64,000 bases of DNA from assembly GCF_016741855.1 (NCBI RefSeq), contig NZ_JAERRH010000003.1:186001-250000 (forward strand), read 5' to 3'. The notes beneath the pieces were generated by a model that had not been told where the DNA came from, searched no databases, and was given only the letters and a program-made list of their open reading frames with translations. Positions within the stretch are counted from its first letter, which is position 1. Each line of letters opens with the position of its first letter. The position numbers and the translations under genes are program-made. The stretch comes from Streptomyces musisoli (lineage in GTDB: Bacteria; Actinomycetota; Actinomycetes; Streptomycetales; Streptomycetaceae). Below are positions 36,411 through 44,885 of this stretch, piece by piece.

Positions 36411-36890
36411 ATGGACGGGTTGGTGGAGTTCAGGACCGAGGACGGCGCGCTCGTCGTGGTGGAGGGCGTCGGCACCAGATCGGGCGCCCGCCTCGTCTCG
36501 CGCGGCGACGGACCGGCCCAGGCGGCGCGCACCTTCGAGGGAGCCCTGGACGGCGTCCGCGCGGCGGCGGCGGCCGCGCTGCGGGTCTTCCGGGACGGCA
36601 GCCTGCGTCCCGACACGGTGGAGATCGAGTTCGGCGTACGGCTGTCGGCGGAGGCCGGTGCCGTCATCGCCAAGGGGTCGGCGGAGGGCCACCTGGTCGT
36701 CAAGCTCAGCTGGGCCCCGGGGCAGACTCCCGGGCAGGCCGCGCCGGAACCCGCTGTGGCGGAGCCGACCGCGCCGGAACCAGCGGTATCCGAACCGGCC
36801 GTGCGGGAACCGGCCGCGCCCGCGCCCGCCGTGCCCGCGCCGGCCGTGCCCGGCCAGAGCGCACCGGGTCCGGAGCCCGCCGACCGGTGA
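36411..36890 (+). CDS. Trypco1 (CU044_2847-type) trypsin-co-occurring protein
   Basis: A 159-residue protein. The domain occupies about 1-105: a short beta-rich start (GLVEFRTEDGALVVVEG), a helix FEGALDGVRAAAAAALRVF, then DTVEIEFGVRLSAEAGAVIAKGSAEGHLVVKLSW. This matches the trypsin-co-occurring domain 1 family, found beside trypsin-like effectors in predicted bacterial conflict systems. The C-terminal 55 residues are Pro/Ala/Glu repeats. ATG 36411 has GAGGGGGAG upstream and starts the domain. It is the first gene of the cassette; its TGA overlaps the next ATG (TGATG). It probably controls or tethers the protease. Confidence 0.85.
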   Translation: MDGLVEFRTEDGALVVVEGVGTRSGARLVSRGDGPAQAARTFEGALDGVRAAAAAALRVFRDGSLRPDTVEIEFGVRLSAEAGAVIAKGSAEGHLVVKLSWAPGQTPGQAAPEPAVAEPTAPEPAVSEPAVREPAAPAPAVPAPAVPGQSAPGPEPADR

Positions 36891-38647
36891 TGCGCAGCGC
36901 CGCGTGGCACGCCCGGATCGCCTGTGGCGACGAGGTGGGGGCCGGCTTCCTGGTCGCCGGCCGCCGGGTGCTCACCTGCGCCCATGTCGTCAGGTGGAGC
37001 GACAGCGCGGCGGTGACCGTCACCTTTCCGCACGCCAGGGAGCTGGGCGAGCTGTCCGCCGCGGTCGTCGCCCACGGCGGCTGGTCGGGTGGGGTCACCG
37101 ACCCCGGCGATGTCGCCGTGCTCGAACTGGACCGTGACGTGCCGCTCGCCCCGGCCGGCTTCGCGCCGCCCGACGCCGCGTACACCGAGCCGTACCCCAA
37201 GCTGATCGCGTACGGCTTCCCCGAGGGCTACGACGAGGGGACGCTCGCCGAGTACCAGGCCGTCTCCGGCCAGTTGATCGCCGGGGAGTGGCTGGAGCTG
37301 GTGGCGTGGCACGGGCACGGGCAGCCGCTCGCGGGCGGTTTCAGCGGGGCGGCGGCGACCCTGCCGGACGGCACGGTGGCCGGCATGGTCACCGCGGCCC
37401 TGGACGCGCCGGAGATGCGCAAGGGCCGGATGCTGCCGCTGGACGTGCTGGCCCGGTACTGGCCCGAGCTGGGCGAGCTGGTGCCCACCCCGGGCCACCG
37501 CGCCGACACCCGCCGGCGGCTGTACGCCCTGCTGCGCCGGGCCACGGCGGACGCCGACGGGGTCTGCGACCCGAACCGGATGTACGTGGACGCGGTGGGC
37601 CCCTTCGGACCGCCCCTGCCCCCGGGCGGCTTCCCCTCCCTGTGGGCGGCCGCCGGCTATGTGCAGTGGGAGGTCCCGGACCCGCAGGCGGTGGACCGCC
37701 TCACCGGCCGCCTCGGCGAACTGCTGGACGGCGAGCGGGGATTACGGTCCCCCGCGCCGTCGGCTCCGGCGGCCGCCGCGTCCCCGCCGGCATCGCCGGC
37801 CGCACCGGCACCGCCGGCCTGGTCCCCGGTCGTCGTCGAGATCGACCACAGCGGCGCCGGTCCCGACCAGGTGACCGTCGAGGTGTCCGCGTACCGCGAC
37901 GGCCGGCGCCGGCCGGTGGGTGCGTGCCGGCTGCCGCGCACCGGTGTGCGGTCCTACGTCCAGGGCCGCATCGACGAGGCCGTCGCCCATCTCGCGCCGG
38001 ACGCCGACGAGCTGGTGACGTTCGTCCTGCCGCGCGAGTGGCTCAACGAGGCGGTGGCGCACTGGGAGTGCGGCGTGGACGACAGCACGCCCCTCGGGTG
38101 CGCCTACCCGCTGGTGGTGACCGACCGCGCACGCCACCACAGTGGCCGGATGCGCCACCAGTTGCGCAAGAAGTGGCAGAAGCTGGACGCCGGAGGCGGC
38201 GCCGAGCTGCACCGCGTCGAGTGCGGCACCCAGGAGCGGCCGCCGAGCCTGCGCAAGCGGCTGTGGGACGGCGACGCCGGACTCGCGGGCTTCGCGGCCC
38301 CGCCGACGGCGGTACGCCGGCACTTCGAGATCGGTCTCACCGTGCCCGTACCGGTCCTGCTGTGGCGCCGGAGCGGCTCCGGCTGCGCCGCGCACGGGGA
38401 CGCGTCCTGCCCCGGCGCCGGGCCCGGGGATCCGCCCTGCACCGGCACCACGTTCCTCGACCGGCTCACCGCCTCGGTCGCCGGCGTCCCGCCCGCCGAA
38501 CTCCCCAGGCACGTCATGTCCTTGCGGCTGACCGCGGACGCCGACGACGAGCCGGACCAGCACTGGGCGAGAGACCTGCAAGTGCTCTGGGACGACCCGC
38601 GCTGCTTCCCCGAGACCACCGCGAGCCTGCACTCGCCCGTCGCCTGA
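36890..38647 (+). CDS. Trypsin-like protease fused to VMAP-C domain
   Basis: A 585-residue two-part protein. Residues 1-190 are a trypsin-like protease with an intact triad: His in LTCAHVV, Asp in DPGDVAVLEL, Ser in GGFSGAAAT. It lacks a signal peptide, so it should act inside the cell. After a helical middle and a Pro/Ala linker (about 285-310), residues 313-585 match the VMAP-C domain: FVLPREWLNEAVAHWECG, YPLVVTDRAR, KKWQKLD, and the end HWARDLQVLWDDPRCFPE. In vWA-MoxR-VMAP systems this protein carries the effector. The start may be ATG 36890 or GTG 36887; both overlap the previous stop. The gap to the ATPase gene is 38 nt. Confidence 0.88.
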   Translation: MRSAAWHARIACGDEVGAGFLVAGRRVLTCAHVVRWSDSAAVTVTFPHARELGELSAAVVAHGGWSGGVTDPGDVAVLELDRDVPLAPAGFAPPDAAYTEPYPKLIAYGFPEGYDEGTLAEYQAVSGQLIAGEWLELVAWHGHGQPLAGGFSGAAATLPDGTVAGMVTAALDAPEMRKGRMLPLDVLARYWPELGELVPTPGHRADTRRRLYALLRRATADADGVCDPNRMYVDAVGPFGPPLPPGGFPSLWAAAGYVQWEVPDPQAVDRLTGRLGELLDGERGLRSPAPSAPAAAASPPASPAAPAPPAWSPVVVEIDHSGAGPDQVTVEVSAYRDGRRRPVGACRLPRTGVRSYVQGRIDEAVAHLAPDADELVTFVLPREWLNEAVAHWECGVDDSTPLGCAYPLVVTDRARHHSGRMRHQLRKKWQKLDAGGGAELHRVECGTQERPPSLRKRLWDGDAGLAGFAAPPTAVRRHFEIGLTVPVPVLLWRRSGSGCAAHGDASCPGAGPGDPPCTGTTFLDRLTASVAGVPPAELPRHVMSLRLTADADDEPDQHWARDLQVLWDDPRCFPETTASLHSPVA

Positions 38648-38685
38648 CCGACCGCACGACCGCCCCCCATGGAGAAGAAGAGCCC

Positions 38686-39720
38686 ATGCCCCTGTGGCCC
38701 GTCTACGCCGGTACGAACGAGCCGCACGACGGCATCGCCGAGCTGCCCGCCCCGCCGCCCTGGCGCGCCTTCGACGGCGGGCCGGTGCTCCCGGCGCCGG
38801 ACGCGGCCGCCGACGCCTCCGCCGTCTCCCCCGACCGCACCCACCGCGCCGAGACGTACCAGGCCACCCAGGAGACGGTCCAGCTGGTCAACGCGGCCCT
38901 CTATCTGCGCCGTCCGCTGCTGGTCACCGGCCCGCCCGGCACCGGCAAGTCCTCGCTCGTGTACGCGGTCGCCCGGGAGCTGCGGCTCGGCCCGGTGCTG
39001 CGCTGGAACATCACCAGCCGCAGCACGCTGCACGACGGCCTCTACCAGTACGACCCGCTCTCGCGGCTGTACGCGGCCCGGCAGGAGGCCGCCCGGCAGG
39101 ACCGGACGACGAGCACGGACGACCGCTCGGGCATCGAGCACCATCTGCGCCTGGGGCCGCTGGGCACCGCCCTCCTGCCGTACGCCCGCCCCCGCGCGCT
39201 GCTCATCGACGAGATCGACAAGAGCGACCTCGACCTGCCCAACGACCTGCTGAACGTGCTGGAGGAGGGCCAGTACGAGATCCCCGAGCTGGTGCGCGCG
39301 GCCCGGCTCGCGCCGGACGGCGTCGCCGAGGTGCTGGCCGACGGCACCGACGAGCGGGTCCCGGTGGTGCGCGGCCGGGTGCGCTGCCGCGCCTTCCCCT
39401 TCGTCGTCCTCACCAGCAACGGCGAGCGCGAGTTCCCGCCCGCCTTCCTGCGCCGCTGCGTCACCCTGCACCTGCGGCAGCCGGACGACCGGCACCTCGC
39501 CGAGATCGTCCGCGCCCACCTGGGGGAACCCGACGCCTACGCGCGGACCCTGATCGACCGCTTCCTGTCCCGGTCGGGCGTCGGCGACCTGGCCACCGAC
39601 CAGCTCCTCAACGCGATCTACCTGGCCCGCTCCGCCGACCTGGACACCGGCTCCCTCGACCGGCTGGCCGAACAGCTGATGCCGTACCTGGGGCAGGCCG
39701 CGCAGTCCGATGTCTTCTGA
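38686..39720 (+). CDS. MoxR-type AAA+ ATPase of the cassette
   Basis: A 344-residue AAA+ protein with Walker A GPPGTGKSS (about residues 83-91), Walker B LLIDEIDKSDLDLPNDLLNVLEEG, sensor 1 VLTSNGEREFPPAFLRRC and a C-terminal helical lid. The sequence is of the MoxR branch typical of vWA-MoxR-VMAP modules. ATP-dependent remodelling is expected to couple sensing by the vWA-like partner to release of the protease. ATG 38686 starts after AGAAGAAGAGCCC. Its 3' end overlaps the following gene by 11 nt. Confidence 0.9.
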   Translation: MPLWPVYAGTNEPHDGIAELPAPPPWRAFDGGPVLPAPDAAADASAVSPDRTHRAETYQATQETVQLVNAALYLRRPLLVTGPPGTGKSSLVYAVARELRLGPVLRWNITSRSTLHDGLYQYDPLSRLYAARQEAARQDRTTSTDDRSGIEHHLRLGPLGTALLPYARPRALLIDEIDKSDLDLPNDLLNVLEEGQYEIPELVRAARLAPDGVAEVLADGTDERVPVVRGRVRCRAFPFVVLTSNGEREFPPAFLRRCVTLHLRQPDDRHLAEIVRAHLGEPDAYARTLIDRFLSRSGVGDLATDQLLNAIYLARSADLDTGSLDRLAEQLMPYLGQAAQSDVF

Positions 39721-42700
39721 GCACCCGGGCTACCGGGACCCCCTGGCCCGCCTGGCCGACGTCCTGGCCGAGGCGGCCGACGGGGTGCGCCCGACCCCGC
39801 TCGAACTGGCCGAACTGCTGTGGCTGGCCCGGCACATGGACCCCGGAACCGACGGCGACGGCGACGGCGGCACCGACGGGTCGGCCGGGTCCGGGATCCC
39901 CGGGCAGGCACCGCCGTCGCCGTCCCCGGTGCCGCCGTCCCCGCCGTCCCCGGTGCCGCCGTCCCCGCCGTCCCCGCCGGAGCCCCGCGAACCGGCGTCC
40001 GCCGAGGCGCCCGCGCCGCCGGCCCGCGTCCCCCTGCACCTCCCCTCACCCCGTCCCGGCCCCGCGGGGGACCGGTCCCACACCACCCTGCTGGCGCCGG
40101 CGCCGCCGATGCTGCGCCACCCGCTCGCGCTGCAACGCTCGCTGCGCCCGCTGGGGCGCCGGATCGACGCGCCCGTGGGCCACGAGCTGGACGAACGGGC
40201 TACCGCCGACCGCATCGCCCGGCTGGGCGCCGACCCCGTCTGGTGGCTGCCGGTCCTGCGCCCCGCGCGGGAGCGCTGGCTGCGCCTGAACCTGGTGTAC
40301 GACGCCGGTCCGACCATGCCGGTCTGGCGCCCCCTGGTCCGCGAACTGCACACGGCCCTCGCCCAGTCGGGCGCGTTCCGGACCGTCGCGCTGTACCGGG
40401 CCACCGCCGACGGCACGGTGCGCGGCCCCGACGCGCTCGCCCCCGGCGACGGCCGCACCGTCACCCTCCTGATCAGCGACTGCATGGGCCCGCAGTGGCG
40501 GGAGGGCCCCGCCGGGACCCGGTGGTACGCCACCCTGCACCGCTGGGCGCGCCGGATGCCGCTGGCCGTCGTACAGCCGCTCCCGGAGCACCTGTGGCGG
40601 GACACGGCCCTGCCCACCGTCCCCGGCCGGCTGTCCGCCCCGCACCCCGCGGCCCCCACGGCGGCGCTCACGTTCACCCCGTACGAGCGGTTCGAGGGCC
40701 ACGAGCGGTTCGCGGGACACGGCCGGCCCGAGGGGAACGGGCGGTTCGAGGAGAGCGGGCGGTTCGAGGAGAGCGGGCAGTTCGAGGAGAGCGGGCAGTT
40801 CGAGGAGAGCGGGCAGTTCGAGGAGAGCGGGCAGTTCGAGGGGCACTGGCGGTTCGAGGAAGGCGGGCGGGGGCAGGCGCCGCACGGACGGCTCGGGTCC
40901 GCCATGCCCAGGGGCGCCGTCCCCCTCCCCGTGCTGGAGCCGGAGCCGCGGTGGCTGGCGCACTGGGCCGCGCTGCTCACCGCGCCGGGCGGCGCGGAGT
41001 TCCCCGGCGCGGTCGCCGCCCTGGGCCGCCCGCTGCCGGCGGACGCCGAGGACCGTACGGACGTGGGGCTGCTGTCCGCCGAGGAGCTGGTGCTGCGGTT
41101 CCGCGCGACCGCCTCCCCCGAGGCGTTCCGACTGGCCGGCCATCTCGCGGTGGGGCGCCCCGACCTGCCGGTCATGCGCCTGGTCCAGGCCGCGGTCGAG
41201 CCCGATCCACGCCCCCGGCACCTGGCCGAGGTCGTGCTCAGCGGGATGCTCACCGCCGTCCCGGACGGCCCGCCCGGTTCGTACGCGTTCCGGGACGGCG
41301 TGCGCGAGCTGCTCCTGCTCGGTCTGCCGCGCACCGAACGCCAGCGCACCACGGAACTCCTCGGCCGCATCGGCGGGTTCATCGACCGCAGGGCGGGCCG
41401 GTCGCCGGGCGAGTTCCGGGCGTCGGTCCCGTCCGCGGGGGGCGCGGGGACGGCCGTGGAAGGCGATCCGTTCGCCACGGTCAGCGAGGACAGCGTGCGG
41501 CGGCTCTCGGCCGGAACCGAACCCGGTACCGGAACCGGAACCGATACCGAAGCCGGCACCGGTGCCGGTGCTGGCGCCGGTGCCGGTGCCGGTGCTGGCG
41601 CCGGTGCCGGTGCTGGCGCCGGTGCCGAGACGGAATCCGCTGCCGGAGCCGGGGCCGAGCCCGGACACGGAACCGAACACGGAACCGAACCCGGTGCCGG
41701 AACCGGCCCCGAGATCGAAGCCGGGGCCGTAGCAGAAGCAGAAGCAGAAGCAGAAGCCGGAGCCGGTGCGGGGGCCTCGGTCGCGCCCCCCGTCGACCGC
41801 CCCGCGATCCACTTCATGGCCGACGAACTCACCGGCCGCCCGGAGGCCCGCATCACCCTCGAAGCCGCGGTGCACGAGATCCTCGTCCGCGGTTCCCTCG
41901 GCCCCCGCCAGTACGAGATGGACGTCCGCCCCGACGGCTACCTGGTGCGCGTCGAGCCCGCCGCCTATCTCCTGCCCGTCCTCGTCGCCGTCCTGCGGGA
42001 ACTCCCCCAGGCGCTCGGCCGGCTGGCCGATCCGCCGCGGCTGCGGGTGACGTTCGGGCAGCCGTCCGTCGTCCCCCCGCAGGCGGCCGCCGACGTCATG
42101 GTCGTCGTACCGCCCGCGCTGTACGACGACTTCGCCGCCAGCTCCGCCGCCCAGCGCTCGCAGCGCTTCCGGCCGCTCTTCGGCGACAGCGCCCCGGACA
42201 GTCCGCCGGCCGCCTGGTACTGCCTGCTCGGGCCGCGGTCCCCCGAGCCCGGCGAACGCGACCTGGTCCAGGGCCCGTTCATCACGCACGACCTGCACGA
42301 GCTGGGCGTCCCCACCCCGGGCCGCACGGCCGTGGTCCACACCCGTGCCGACGGCCCGCTGACGCTGCTCGACCCGATCCAGCCGTACGGCACGCGTCCG
42401 CCCCGCCCGGAGACGTACTACTCGGTCGACCTCACCCCGCACGAGACCCGGCACATCGTGTCCCTGCCGAGTTCCGGCAAGGGCGCGTTCAAGGCCGCGG
42501 TGATGCTGTCCTGGCGCGTCGCCGATCCGGTCGCCTTCGTCCGGGGCGAGGTCTCCGGTGCCCCCGACCTCCTGCTGAAGCATCTGTGCGCCGCGGCCGC
42601 CCCCGTCACGCGCCGCCATCCGCTGCGCCGGGCCGGCGCGGCCCAGCGGGCGGTGAACGCGGGGGTGGACGACTGGCCGGTGCCGGGGCTCGCGGTGTCG

Positions 42701-43465
42701 TACACCGTGCAGCTGGTCCCCGAGTGGGCTCCCGTGCCGGCTGCCGCGCCGCCGGTTCCGTCGCGACGCCGGCTGTCGGCCCTGCTCACCGACGCCGAGA
42801 CGGTGCTGGTCGGCTTCGAGGGGCCCCTCGCCCGGCTGTTCACTGCGCACACGGCGCGGGAGGCCGTGCTCGACCTGCTGTCGGTCGTGGCCGACCACCG
42901 CGACCCGCAGGACGCGCTGACGGGCCGGCCGCTGCCGGTGACGAGCGCCGCCGGCCGGGAGGCGTTCGCGCATCCGCTGGATCTGCTGCGCGCCTTCGCA
43001 CAGGACCGGCTCGGCCCGCTGCTGCGGGCGCGCCTCGACGAACTCGAACTGGCCGCCGTCCCCGACGCGCCCACGACGCACCGCTCCCTCGCGCTCGTCC
43101 GCGCCCTGCACCGGTCCGGGCGCAGCGTCAGCGTGGTGACGGACGTGTGCGGCCCGGCCGTGCATCGCTGTCTGGAGCCCTACCGGCTGCCCCTCGCGGG
43201 CGTCCACGGCCGCCGCGACGACCTGGCCCTGCTGACGCCGCACCCCGACTGCCTGCTGCGCGCCCTGGACGTCCTGGACACCCCCGCCCGCAGTGCCGTC
43301 CTGATCAGCTCCTCGGTCGCCGAGCTGACCGCCGCCCAGCAGCTCGGTCTCCGCTTCATCGGGTACGCCCCCACCCCGGCCGGGCGCCGGCGCCTGCGCG
43401 AGGAGGGCAGCGAGGTCACCGTCTCGTCCCTGGAGCCGTTGCTGGAGACCGCCCGCTCGCTCTGA
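39710..43465 (+). CDS. SAV_2336-type multidomain protein (vWA-like, cyclase-like, HAD-like)
   Basis: A 1251-residue protein. Residues 1-50 match the SAV_2336 N-terminal domain (LARLADVLAEAADGVRPTPLELAELLWLARHM). Residues about 130-320 look like a divergent vWA fold (LNLVYDAGPTMPVWRPL, TVTLLISDCMG), with only part of the metal site. Tandem RFEESG repeats (343-384) and a Gly/Ala/Thr/Glu stretch (604-690) are linkers. Residues 700-820 resemble degenerate nucleotidyl-cyclase-like domains of such proteins; 890-1000 is a beta-rich section (LPSSGKGAFKAAVMLSWRV). Residues 1020-1251 are HAD-like, but motif I reads VGFEGPL instead of DxDGP, so it should be inactive. It ends the cassette. Confidence 0.83.
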   Translation: MSSEHPGYRDPLARLADVLAEAADGVRPTPLELAELLWLARHMDPGTDGDGDGGTDGSAGSGIPGQAPPSPSPVPPSPPSPVPPSPPSPPEPREPASAEAPAPPARVPLHLPSPRPGPAGDRSHTTLLAPAPPMLRHPLALQRSLRPLGRRIDAPVGHELDERATADRIARLGADPVWWLPVLRPARERWLRLNLVYDAGPTMPVWRPLVRELHTALAQSGAFRTVALYRATADGTVRGPDALAPGDGRTVTLLISDCMGPQWREGPAGTRWYATLHRWARRMPLAVVQPLPEHLWRDTALPTVPGRLSAPHPAAPTAALTFTPYERFEGHERFAGHGRPEGNGRFEESGRFEESGQFEESGQFEESGQFEESGQFEGHWRFEEGGRGQAPHGRLGSAMPRGAVPLPVLEPEPRWLAHWAALLTAPGGAEFPGAVAALGRPLPADAEDRTDVGLLSAEELVLRFRATASPEAFRLAGHLAVGRPDLPVMRLVQAAVEPDPRPRHLAEVVLSGMLTAVPDGPPGSYAFRDGVRELLLLGLPRTERQRTTELLGRIGGFIDRRAGRSPGEFRASVPSAGGAGTAVEGDPFATVSEDSVRRLSAGTEPGTGTGTDTEAGTGAGAGAGAGAGAGAGAGAGAGAETESAAGAGAEPGHGTEHGTEPGAGTGPEIEAGAVAEAEAEAEAGAGAGASVAPPVDRPAIHFMADELTGRPEARITLEAAVHEILVRGSLGPRQYEMDVRPDGYLVRVEPAAYLLPVLVAVLRELPQALGRLADPPRLRVTFGQPSVVPPQAAADVMVVVPPALYDDFAASSAAQRSQRFRPLFGDSAPDSPPAAWYCLLGPRSPEPGERDLVQGPFITHDLHELGVPTPGRTAVVHTRADGPLTLLDPIQPYGTRPPRPETYYSVDLTPHETRHIVSLPSSGKGAFKAAVMLSWRVADPVAFVRGEVSGAPDLLLKHLCAAAAPVTRRHPLRRAGAAQRAVNAGVDDWPVPGLAVSYTVQLVPEWAPVPAAAPPVPSRRRLSALLTDAETVLVGFEGPLARLFTAHTAREAVLDLLSVVADHRDPQDALTGRPLPVTSAAGREAFAHPLDLLRAFAQDRLGPLLRARLDELELAAVPDAPTTHRSLALVRALHRSGRSVSVVTDVCGPAVHRCLEPYRLPLAGVHGRRDDLALLTPHPDCLLRALDVLDTPARSAVLISSSVAELTAAQQLGLRFIGYAPTPAGRRRLREEGSEVTVSSLEPLLETARSL
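40741..40842 (+). repeat. In-frame 18-nt tandem repeats
   Basis: Five near-identical units start at 40741, 40759, 40777, 40795 and 40813 (GC(G/A)GTTCGAGGAGAGCGG), plus a partial sixth. They encode RFEESG/QFEESG repeats between the vWA-like region and the following helical part. Confidence 0.92.
41520..41770 (+). repeat. In-frame simple repeats coding Gly/Ala/Thr/Glu
   Basis: GGTGCCGGTGCTGGCGCC-type hexamer repeats, then CCGAACACGGAA and GAAGCAGAA runs, form a low-complexity linker in the SAV_2336-type protein. The hexamer arrays suggest replication slippage. Confidence 0.85.
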
Positions 43466-43622
43466 CGCGGCGACACACCGTGGATGCGGGAAATTAGACC
43501 CGTTCAGCGGCACCCCGCCCGGCGGCGCACGAAAGGCGCCCGCTCCCCGCCGCGCGGCAGGATGCCAGTGGGCCCGCCGATCAGGCGGGGCCGCAAGGCC
43601 CCCGCACTCGAGAGGATCTGCC

Positions 43623-44660
43623 GTGACCGTCAGCCTGGAGCAGTTGCGCCGGTGCCATTTCGCCGTCGACCTGGGCGCGGCCCGTACCCGGGTGTATGTG
43701 AAGGGCACGGGTCTGGTCGTGGACCAGCCCTCGACCGCCGCCGTGAACACCCGTACCGGCGGGCTCATAGCCGTGGGCGAGTTCGCGGAGAAGATGACGG
43801 GGCGCACCCCGGACTACATCAAGGTCGTCCGGCCCGTCGCCGGTGGCACGGTGGTCGACATCGAGATGGCCCAGCGCATGCTGCGGCATCTGCTCGGCGA
43901 CAAGATGCGCCGGATGCTGCGCCGCAAGCCGCGGCTGCGCGCGGCGGCCTGTGCCCCGCACGACGCGGACCCGCTGGCCCAGCGGGCGACGATCGAGACG
44001 CTGGTCGGGCTGGGGGCGCGGCGGGTCGAGCTGGTGGACACGCTGATCGCCGCCGCGGTGGGGTGCGGGCTGCCGGTGGAGCGGCCCGAAGCCACCATGA
44101 TCATGGTGTGCGGTGCGGCGGCCACCCAGGTCGCGGTGCTCTCGCTGGGCTCCATCGTCACCGCGGACCGGATGCCGGTGGGCGGCGAGGCCGTGGACCA
44201 CGCGATCGTGCAGCATCTGCGGCACGAGCACGGCCTGATACTGCCCACCCGGTCGGTACGGCCGCTTCAGCTGGCCCTGTCCGGCAACGGCCTCACCCCG
44301 CACGGCCCGGCGTCGACCGAGATCCACGGCCGGGACGTGGCCACGGGACTGGCCCGCAGTGTGCGCGTGGACACCGCCGCGGTGCGCGGCGCGATCCAGA
44401 CCCCGTTGACGGCCGTACTGGACGGCATCGGCAGGGTGCTGCGCGACTGCCCGCCCGATCTGGTGGCCGACCTCGCGGACCGCGGGATCATGATGGTCGG
44501 CGGCTCGGCGCTGCTGCCGGGGTTCGACCAGATGCTGCGGCAGGCCACCCGGATGCCGGTGCACATCGCCGAACGGCCCGACATCTGCGCGGCCCAGGGC
44601 CTGGGCGCCATGCTGGAGGGCCGGATCGAGCCGCTGGTCCTGGACCCGCTGGCCGCCTGA
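43623..44660 (+). CDS. mbl: MreB-like actin homologue Mbl
   Basis: A 345-residue actin-fold protein. Phosphate-binding elements are AVDLGAARTRVYVKG (phosphate 1), MIMVCGAAATQVAVLSLG (phosphate 2 region) and MVGGSALLPGFDQML (adenosine motif). It resembles Streptomyces Mbl (SCO2451 from memory), which works with MreB in spore-wall synthesis and is shorter and more divergent than MreB. The phosphate-2 motif lacks the normal DIGGGTT, which fits the divergent Mbl of this genus. GTG 43623 has GAGAGGAT upstream. No mre operon genes accompany it. Confidence 0.88.
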   Translation: MTVSLEQLRRCHFAVDLGAARTRVYVKGTGLVVDQPSTAAVNTRTGGLIAVGEFAEKMTGRTPDYIKVVRPVAGGTVVDIEMAQRMLRHLLGDKMRRMLRRKPRLRAAACAPHDADPLAQRATIETLVGLGARRVELVDTLIAAAVGCGLPVERPEATMIMVCGAAATQVAVLSLGSIVTADRMPVGGEAVDHAIVQHLRHEHGLILPTRSVRPLQLALSGNGLTPHGPASTEIHGRDVATGLARSVRVDTAAVRGAIQTPLTAVLDGIGRVLRDCPPDLVADLADRGIMMVGGSALLPGFDQMLRQATRMPVHIAERPDICAAQGLGAMLEGRIEPLVLDPLAA

Positions 44661-44885
44661 GCCGGGCCGGGCGCCCCGCCGCATGGCCGGCGACCCCGTC
44701 CCCCGGCTGCCGCCGCTGCCGGAGGCGGTCCCCTCGGTCGGCTCCGAGCCGGAGTCGACGATCAGGAGGTGCGCACGGCGATCTTCGCGCTCCGGCAGCC
44801 GCCGGCCGAGGCGCCGGCCACCCTGCGGGGCAGGGTGCTGCGCGGCGGCCGGTCGCGCAGTTCCCCGCGCCCCTTCGGGGCGCTC

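Noticed and set aside
40046..43807. A 1253-codon open frame on the minus strand opposite the SAV_2336-type gene
   Set aside because: Very GC-rich DNA lacks stops on the antisense strand; composition is Arg/Gly/Gln/His-heavy with no domain, while the plus frame has recognisable domains and coupling.
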